From: Chitinibacter bivalviorum
Lineage (GTDB): Bacteria > Pseudomonadota > Gammaproteobacteria > Burkholderiales > Chitinibacteraceae
NCBI RefSeq assembly: GCF_013403565.1
Contig: NZ_CP058627.1
Location: 682,001-746,000 of the forward strand
DNA length: 64,000 nucleotides
Direction: 5' to 3'
The stretch's first letter is position 1, and the number at the start of each line of letters is the position of its first letter. Of the stretch, positions 63,155 to 64,000 are shown piece after piece. The notes beneath the pieces were generated by a model, which ran no database searches, had not been told where the DNA came from, and saw only the letters and a list, made by a program, of their open reading frames with translations. The translations under genes and the position numbers were made by a program.

Positions 63155-63409
63155 ATGACTGAGCAGAAAAAGTATTGGTTTCCAGCGAAACGCTATGGCT
63201 GGGGTTGGGGTTTCCCAAGCTGCTGGCAGGGCTGGGTGGTGCAAGCGATCTATATGGCCGTCGTTTTGGCCTTGGCATTGTCGCGATATTATGAGCAAAA
63301 CCCGTTGATGTTCGTCGTGTGGGTCAGTATTGCAAGCCTGATTTTAACGGCGATTTGCTGGCTCAAAGGCGAACCACCGCGCTGGCGCTGGGGCAAGGAT
63401 CGCCAGTAG
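63155..63409 (+). CDS. Small membrane protein with two helices
   Basis: 84 residues. A Trp/Tyr/Gly-rich start (YWFPAKRYGWGWGFP) precedes two hydrophobic helices (about 28-45, 50-68) and a basic Trp-rich tail (RWRWGKDRQ). I recall similar unnamed proteins in other bacteria but can give no function. AGAGGATG lies upstream. Confidence 0.65.
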   Translation: MTEQKKYWFPAKRYGWGWGFPSCWQGWVVQAIYMAVVLALALSRYYEQNPLMFVVWVSIASLILTAICWLKGEPPRWRWGKDRQ

Positions 63410-63442
63410 GCGATAGTCTGATGAAATTTGATGGAAACTATG

Positions 63443-63784
63443 ATGAGTGCAGAATTACAAATTATTGATCTCGAAGTCGGCACTGGCAAAGAAGCCGTGC
63501 GCGGCGCTTTGATTACCACGCAATATCAGGGCTGCCTCGAAGACGGCACGGTGTTTGATTCATCCTACGCCAAGGGCAAACCATTTCAATGTGTGATCGG
63601 CACGGGTCGCGTGATCAAGGGCTGGGATCAAGGGCTGATGGGAATGAAGGTCGGCGGCAAGCGCAAACTGTTTGTGCCAGCACATCTGGCCTACGGCGAG
63701 CGCCAAATCGGCGAGCATATCAAGCCAAACTCCAACTTAGTCTTTGAAATCGAGTTGCTCGAAGTGCTGACGCGGGATGATTGA
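63443..63784 (+). CDS. FKBP-type peptidyl-prolyl cis-trans isomerase
   Basis: 113 residues, one FKBP domain: Y-x-G-x-L-E-D-G-T-V-F-D-S-S, V-I-K-G-W-D-Q-G-L-M-G-M-K-V-G-G-K-R, P-A-H-L-A-Y-G-E-R and V-F-E-I-E-L-L. Small cytosolic folding catalyst. I chose ATG 63443 (GGAA six bases upstream); ATGs at 63431 and 63440 are close alternatives. Confidence 0.92.
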   Translation: MSAELQIIDLEVGTGKEAVRGALITTQYQGCLEDGTVFDSSYAKGKPFQCVIGTGRVIKGWDQGLMGMKVGGKRKLFVPAHLAYGERQIGEHIKPNSNLVFEIELLEVLTRDD

Positions 63785-63900
63785 GTATTCGGTTCTCGGC
63801 CAACTGCGGACAGTTTTGTGTCTTTTTATTTACTACATGAATAACATATACGTCCAAAAAGTAAAATACTTTGCATAAATCATTAATAACAACTTTGCAA

Positions 63901-64000
63901 ATGAAAAATAAAATACCTATATACATTATTCTTTACTTAATAAATCCATATATTTGCTGGGTGATTGTTTTAACGTCACTTCTCAAAGAAAATAGGATGC
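63901..64000 (+). CDS. Partial AT-rich ORF at right edge (putative membrane protein)
   Basis: An open frame of 33 codons runs off the window: MKNKIPIYIILYLINPYICW then IVLTSLLKEN. It is hydrophobic and far richer in A and T than the genes to its left. No Shine-Dalgarno is convincing. It may be the first gene of an acquired region; product unknown. Confidence 0.35.
   Translation, partial: MKNKIPIYIILYLINPYICWVIVLTSLLKENRM

Noticed and set aside
1..64000. CRISPR arrays, tRNA/rRNA genes, insertion sequences, Neisseria DNA uptake sequences (GCCGTCTGAA)
   Set aside because: None found on reading both strands; no tandem spaced repeats, no cloverleaf or transposase seen, and no uptake-sequence motif noticed.

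Overview
The window reads as chromosomal DNA of a betaproteobacterium. Protein similarity by eye (recA, alaS, dnaB, metE, Neisseria-like minor pilins, a PHA phasin) points to Neisseriales, perhaps the Chitinibacter/Deefgea group; that placement is inference. Genes are dense, mostly housekeeping, with frequent intrinsic terminators. No tRNA, rRNA, CRISPR array, insertion sequence or complete prophage was seen.

Layout. 1-2300: type IV minor-pilin operon on the minus strand (PilE-like, FimT, PilW, PilX, running off the left edge; no PilV). 2429-8854: Sua5, DJ-1, GltS, lysA, then an ArgP-like regulator with a hydroxyacid dehydrogenase. 8855-11829: a K+-channel/DUF6394 gene pair flanked on both sides by DnaA-box-rich repeats. 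11830-13759: argO/LysE exporter, a second ArgP-like regulator and a STAS fragment. 13937-19050: iron uptake cluster tonB-exbB-exbD, a Fiu-like receptor and a PiuC-type hydroxylase. 19268-26940: CorC/CNNM protein, DUF808, DUF1653, alaS, recX, recA. 26960-38499: two sensor kinases (one lacking the phospho-acceptor His), dadA, prfC, Uup, an MltF-like transglycosylase. 38741-46448: pyk, arfB, pseudouridine synthase, HPt-HD-GYP protein, YceH, cold-shock protein, acyltransferase, MazG-like, HAD and DUF1857 proteins. 46497-55730: heme-binding DUF3365 protein, RnfH/RatA pair, dnaB, cupin, a soluble FtsK, a kinase-HDOD-GAF fusion. 55839-64000: phasin, MscS, metR/metE, GAF, DUF1415, NlpD, a small membrane protein, FKBP, and an AT-rich right edge with a partial ORF.

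The most unusual signal is a family of short palindromes of almost constant length. Thirteen copies fit ends close to GGGTAT and ATACCC (or ATACAT) spaced to give 49 bp (one is 48 bp); inner arms differ in sequence but still pair to varying degrees. Ten are intergenic (one is a bidirectional terminator) and three lie inside genes (two in ftsK, one in metE), all three read in the same frame. Other points of note: the DnaA-box-like repeats, a 79-bp duplication creating a leader ORF before exbD, and a GAAC-N4-GTTC operator inside the recA promoter.
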